NCBI RefSeq assembly: GCF_000499385.1 | Contig: NW_013651812.1 | Span: 1-64,000 of the forward strand | DNA length: 64,000 bases | Source: Eimeria necatrix | Lineage: Eukaryota > Apicomplexa > Conoidasida > Eucoccidiorida > Eimeriidae | Direction of reading: 5' to 3' | Part shown: positions 58,614 through 64,000 of the stretch, in pieces | Numbering within the stretch: position 1 is the first letter of the stretch | Layout: each line of letters opens with the position of its first letter | Program-made: the position numbers and the translations under genes | The notes under the pieces: model-generated | What the model was told of the DNA's origin: nothing | Database searches by the model: none | Seen by the model: the letters and a program-made list of their open reading frames with translations, nothing else

Positions 58614-61600
58614 AAGTGAGTTCAACTCACAAAGCCACCTTGCGTCTCTAGCATAAACACACTATTTCATTCTTTTCACACACGGCTCGGGTTTCCCAGG
58701 GTTTTATTCTCATTTCTGCAGGCGCTTCTACCCTTTCCAGAACAAGGAATAGCATCTGCTTCTAGCAGCAATGACGCTTACGAACTTCACTGTGATCGCT
58801 GCCCCCACCATTCATATGCTCCATAGGCTCATGCGCACAACAAACAGTGTTGCGCATGATATAGAAGCCGTTCTAGAGAAGCAATTCGAGAATAGCGCGT
58901 TGCATCGTGAAGTTACAAGAATCCGTTTCTTGCTAAATCCCATAGCGAGCTGATAAGAGAATCACTGAAAGCAGACGGTTTAGTGCGAAAACTCGTAAAG
59001 CACTGCTTCCTTGCCATTGGAGCGATCCTGTTAATAACCTCCGCGATGTGGTGCTAAGAAGAAGCTCTACAACTGCACAAAAAGCCGCATCGCCATCAGC
59101 GTCAAAAGCTTCGACGTTTGGAGGTCTTCGGTGCGAGTACCAGCTTCAAAAAAAAGCCGGGAAGGTCAAAACCGTTCCGAGTAACATCTGCAATAGAACA
59201 GGAACCCGCGTTTTTTTCCCTGTCATCAGCTACTATCACAGCTTTTTCCAGCGTTCGCTAGAATCAAAGCAAAGAGTAAAGTAGGGCTATCCAATTGAGG
59301 CGGGCATCGAACGAGGCTCGGGAAAGTGCACGTTCCGAATGCCTGAGCCAAAAATCCGTCCACGCCGGGCAACTCTTGCCAGCATCTCTCTCTCCTGAAG
59401 GGCACCTGCTTTACACTGCGCGTGAGCAACTCTACCACAAAGATCTCATCGGGTATTTGGTAGAAGCTGAGACGTCTATCCAAATTCTATTGCTGGTCCA
59501 CGTCGCTGTCGCCACTCACTATCCTGTTCTCTTCCACTACAGCTAGCGGAGCACCTGCAGCACTTTCTGTCAGCAGCTGTAAGGCAGTAAGACTTCGTTC
59601 TGGTTTGAGGGCTCCACCTCGCCAATCACAGACGGCACAGCGTAAACCTGAGCCCTAAGAGGATAAAATTATATTGAATCACTGTGCGAATAGCTCGACA
59701 GTGACATTATAAAACGGCTTCTGAGTTCCTCTGGGCTGCAAATTACCTCTCAGCCGCAAATTAAGTTCGTAAGAGACTATCATCAAGACGTTGTTGTGAT
59801 CTGCTTCAGGCCACTGCCAAGGTAGGTGTTAACGTGGCACCATGAGTATCCTGATGAATTCCCCCTGTTCTCCTGATCTCTGCTTAATTCGCGTGGCACT
59901 TAATGCACTACCCGTGCTCTATTTCGAGACCTGGTAAACCGCTCTGCAAAGCTCTTTTACAATGCTCGCGGTAAACGAGAGCGTTAGTTTAACCTGAGAC
60001 GCAGTCACTACGCGTCAGAATGCGAATCTGCGCAGTGTACAAGCGACGTTACTACACCGTCAAGTTTCTGGTTGCGGTTTTGACGGGCATCTGGGGACAT
60101 CCTTTAGACCAGCTTCGGATGAGCAAGCGCTGACACGACAGAAGCGCATGACAGCAAAAATGCTCAACAAAATAGAACGCACTGGACAGCCACGGGAGTG
60201 GCGTTAAAAGGCACAGGACAAAACTCACTCGCACACCTATTCAGTTTTAGCTAGAGCTCCACTGCTGAGCACCACCGAGAGGAGAAGCTTAAATGTCCAC
60301 AGAAGCAACAGTTCAGTTATTCCTTTTCTAGAAAAGTAACAACATAGGTCATCTACCGACTTCCTACCGCCAGCGCAGCGAACTGCCTAGACCAGTTTGC
60401 CTGTCTGCCATACAGAAGCCGCGTTGAGCCATGGTACAGCTTCGGGAATCTACCATTTCAAGGGCCTTGCCGTGGATTTTTCGAAAAACGCCAGGTTTTT
60501 ATGCGTATCCCGCTTCTATGTTCCAGTGGGACACTAACACTCGGGCATTCAGGAGTCCCCCTAATTTTTGGTTATGTGGAATTCCATGACTCGTTCATCC
60601 GCTCAGTCGCGGTTCACTGTGCTTGCACTGGAACCAGCTTACTTACAATAGCCAATTCAAATTCGGTTAGCTCCTCTGCCCCTACTCAAGCAGGATTACA
60701 ACCCCTAGATGCTATGCAACGGGACAACATAGCTGCACCTTTAGAATGAAATCTTGCAAGTACGCTGTCAGACGAACGCTCAGCAAGACGATGCTACGTG
60801 AACTAGATTACACAAAAGCTCTGCAAAGTGACCGGGGGTCTCCTAAGGAGACCATTGGAATTAGATCCACCCAGAGAAAAGGTAAAAAGAGGGACAATTG
60901 TTAAACGAAACCCCATTAGGCGCCTTGTGGCCGCCGCTACATTCATACAGAAAACAAACAAGTGAGTTTTGACGTGCCTGCCATCGAAGAGGGCGCGTGC
61001 TGTTGCATCATGGTGAAACGGCACACCTTTAGTTAGGCAGACGCCGTCTGCAGAGAGGCGGACAATGCACCACCGATTTGCTGCGTCCCAAAGTGGCTTC
61101 CGTATGTATTCTTTCAGCTCCACCGAGCACTAATTACTCGAAAAGTGTCGACGACTGTAGCGTACTTCTGGCAATTTCGCGTACTCCTTTGAAAAGGAAC
61201 AGTCAGTGGAAGCGATAGAATACGTGACGCTGTGTCTCTACGCGAGGCGTTCATTGATCCTCTGGTTGCAGCATTCTCACGAGTTATCAAGGCCACGTCA
61301 AGGGCGGTGCCACTTTTCACTCTCCGTGCATGCCTGCAACGCTTTGCATAGTCTAGTCACTGTAGTGCACTGCGCCCGCAGCTGCGACTACGTGCTTCAG
61401 TCCCTTGGGCCGGGTCTATAAGCTGCACCCTACGCTAATCCATTCCCTAGAAACTACTGCTATTGTGATTAAGGATACAAAATCATGAGTTTATCAAATC
61501 TGTCTGTCTGTTTCGCACCCTCCTGGGAGCTCGCCTCCTAGTCCCTAAGGGAGGGAGGCTTTGCCCTGGCGCCGGCGCTGTCTCCAGCCCCAGTCTCCAC

Positions 61601-64000
61601 GCAATTCCACGAATTCACGTGTGCATATAAAATATAATCACTTTTTCTTACTTTTTGTCTGGTAAGAGGGCCCTGTCTCCCTCCAGTCTTGCGACCCCTC
61701 GTCGGTCGCTGGCTAGCTATCCTCTCTAGAGCACTAACCAGCCCCATTGTAGTGTCTGTGCACTACAGTCACGCTGCTGGGCGTCATTAATGCGTTTTAG
61801 TTACCGCTTTAGCTGTCAGTAACCTCTTATACTCAGCAAACGGCACCAGATCATTAGTCTTTGTACTGCATTGTGCGTACGGAGAGTCAACTGCGCTGGT
61901 TCAAGTATGGAAAGTGCAGTGTGAATTTTACGGTGTCCTGCAGAAGAGGCTTTTATGCTCAAGCGAACCTGACGACGCAGACTGGTCTTGTCAATAGATA
62001 TGCATTATGTACAGGAGAACACAAGGACTGAATTTGCGAGCCGAGGACATTTCTTGGTCCTGCCAAGACAAACTGAAGCTGCGCCTTGCCTTATCATGTT
62101 GAATGAAGGCACAAACGTTCAGGAATGAGAAGCCTGTCTCCTCCAACCTAGGATTCAGAAAGAAGTTGTTAGCACCCTTCAAGCTTTTACAGAATGTGCC
62201 AGCTGTGGTCGTGTCCAGGAACAAAAGGCGTATCTCTTTGAATTGGAATTCAGCCAGATGTCGTTAGCACCGTTCAAACTGTTAAAAGGTGTTTTTCATT
62301 GAGCACTGAGTGGCCGATTATTTATTCAGAACTTGGTAGACATGCAGGAGCAATACTACGCATACCAGATTACAAGCACAGACTGATGCCAACATAATAC
62401 TCTAAATGAACTCATTCCTCAATGCGTCAACAAATAGCAAATTCTCTGCGTAATTTCCGTCACAGTGCTAAAGATGGCCGCGGTGCCGCTTTACGCGGGG
62501 GAATTATTTCGGAAAGTTGGGTGGCGTGCAAGCAACGCCGCACCCCTAGGTCGTGGCACGAAGCGGTTTTTTCCAGACAACGGAAGTAACAGAATGCCTT
62601 ACGAGCCTGACTTCATGGGTTAAAACTAGCAAGGTTGTTACGTTGCTGGTGAACTTTTGCCGAGGCACACAGGGAGTATATTGAGGGCGCAGGCAAACTT
62701 GTGGCCTGATATGGCGCGGTATGATTGCACGTGTGATTCGCAAGTACTCAGTAAGTTGGGATACAAACGACGTAGTTAGCTACTTTGTGCAGCTGTGCCT
62801 GGCACACAAAACCGCTGCTAGTCGAGGTGCGCCGTTTAGGCGAAGTTGTGCCATGTCCGTACGCGTTGCCTGCATGTAGAGTCGCTTGTCTTAGGCGCAT
62901 ACCGTGGTGAGGCTGCCCGCAGAGCCTCCTTAGTTGCGTTTATTACGTAAAAGCAGCCACAGAATCGTCGGAATCCTAAGCAAGCACCTACTTGTTGTTA
63001 TAACATTGCCTGCCTCATCGTGTCCCCGCTATTAAACGCTAAAGCGTTACTTTTAATACCCCAGGTTCGTTGTTGGCGAGTGGTGTTGCCTCGACTTCAG
63101 CCACGCAACTGCTCGATGCCTGCCGCGTTGCTTGGGGGGTATCAAATGTACTTAGTCAAGAAAGCTTGAAAAGTAAAGTATTCCCAACACAGTTGCTCCT
63201 CCCATTATCCCGGAAGTGCCGAAGCAACAGGCATCTTTCACTGCTTATGCTGCACCACTGGCATTTCATGACGAACACAAGACGCGGAAAGCTTATATTG
63301 GCTAGCTGGGTCAACTTAGTTGTATATCATGATGACAGAAGGATTTGCAGAGTCATCCGCCAAGCAAGCAAATGCGCTTGATGGTGTTTAATGGTAGTTT
63401 AAAGCGCTTCCCGAAACATAAGACACTACAAGCACCAGTACACAGCAAAGTTGAAAGACCCATAGCAGTACTTTGTTCGCCAGCCTGTCGTGTAGGGAAA
63501 CGACAGTTATCATTGTACTGGTGGCAATGCCCATGCGTTTGTGCTTCCGTTCAAAACGTTATCAAACCTCTACAAGCGGAGCAGTACACTTGCTGCTAAG
63601 CAGTGTTGCGGGATCTTCGGTTTGGAGAGAAAGTAAAAGTCCTTGACACACAGAACATCACCAATCAACATGCACCACGTTTCCTGGTGCCTGCACAGCA
63701 TTGTCATCGGATCAGGAAATGGCAGACAGCGCCATAGAGAACAACTTTAGTTTTGTGAGAATGTGCTCTAGTTGCCTGTCACGCACACTCTGCCTCGCCT
63801 ATTGAAGCAGCAATGTGAAGACGTTTCTCCAGAGCTGCACGTTTCTCATAACTCTAGATGGAGGCCAGTAAGTAGTTTACGCGCTACCTTCCGCTTTTGA
63901 GAGCCTTCCTGCATCAGCGTCACGCGTTGTCGTCAAGCTCCGCGTCTTTGCCAGTCGCTCCCTTTGCCAGAGATGGAAGGCTAGGCTTTGCACTGGCATT
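58614..64000. other. No confident gene
   Basis: Short unassigned ORFs throughout (longest 106 codons, minus 60803-61123). A GC-rich, structured stretch at 61520-61770 has a TATA-like TATAAAATATAA (61626-61637) and ends in the inverted repeat TGTAGTG...CACTACA (61748-61767), the same core as one at 32187. It could be a solo LTR or other element edge, but this is unproven. Confidence 0.45.

Overview
The window looks like nuclear DNA from a coccidian apicomplexan, most probably Eimeria. Three things point there. The first ~15 kb is saturated with (CAG)n/(CTG)n tracts that read as runs of Q, A, S, L or C depending on frame. AAACCCT/TTTAGGG telomere-type heptamers sit well inside the sequence. Genes are intron-containing and punctuated by homopolymeric amino-acid repeats. 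Eimeria chromosomes are known to alternate repeat-rich (R) and repeat-poor (P) segments, and the window appears to cross one R-to-P boundary near 15 kb. The species cannot be told from the sequence alone.

R segment (1-~15 kb). A glutamine-rich protein is encoded on the minus strand (881-2512). From about 5.7 to 13.9 kb on the plus strand lies a large multi-exon gene that I read as a Nup214/Nup159-type nucleoporin: beta-propeller-like exons, a Q-rich coiled coil, about 22 copies of a nine-residue P-D-P-T-K-A repeat, then an FG-repeat tail. Nine exons from 6943 to 13911 join in phase across eight introns and give an open frame of 1,725 residues. The introns hold the strangest sequence here: CTG runs, 18-bp and 30-bp tandem repeats and telomere-like heptamers in both orientations. 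Downstream, 13.97-14.65 kb carries islands of the self-complementary tetranucleotide AGCT.

P segment (15-64 kb). Gene density is low. Supported genes are: a single-exon 895-residue membrane-associated coiled-coil protein (minus, 17537-20224); a two-exon 725-residue protein with two FAM13-like motifs (plus, 25122-27415); a 148-residue multi-pass membrane protein (minus, 28175-28621); and an inward-rectifier (Kir-type) potassium channel in at least seven exons (plus, ~37184-39987). The Kir call rests on the pre-TM1 slide region, TM1, an IGYG selectivity filter flanked by two cysteines, TM2 and the C-terminal cytoplasmic beta-sandwich motifs, all in the correct order. A badly decayed Ty3/gypsy-type retrotransposon (gag, protease, reverse transcriptase, RNase H, integrase; plus strand) occupies ~42.1-46.7 kb.

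The rest (20.3-24.8, 28.7-37.1, 40-42 and 46.9-64 kb) has only short ORFs I cannot assign, plus scattered palindromes and one diverged tandem duplication near 58.1-58.6 kb. The genes form no operon and do not share a pathway. The notable content is a nucleoporin spread through R-segment repeats and a potassium channel next to a dead retroelement. All exon models come from reading frame, splice phase and remembered family motifs; no search was run.
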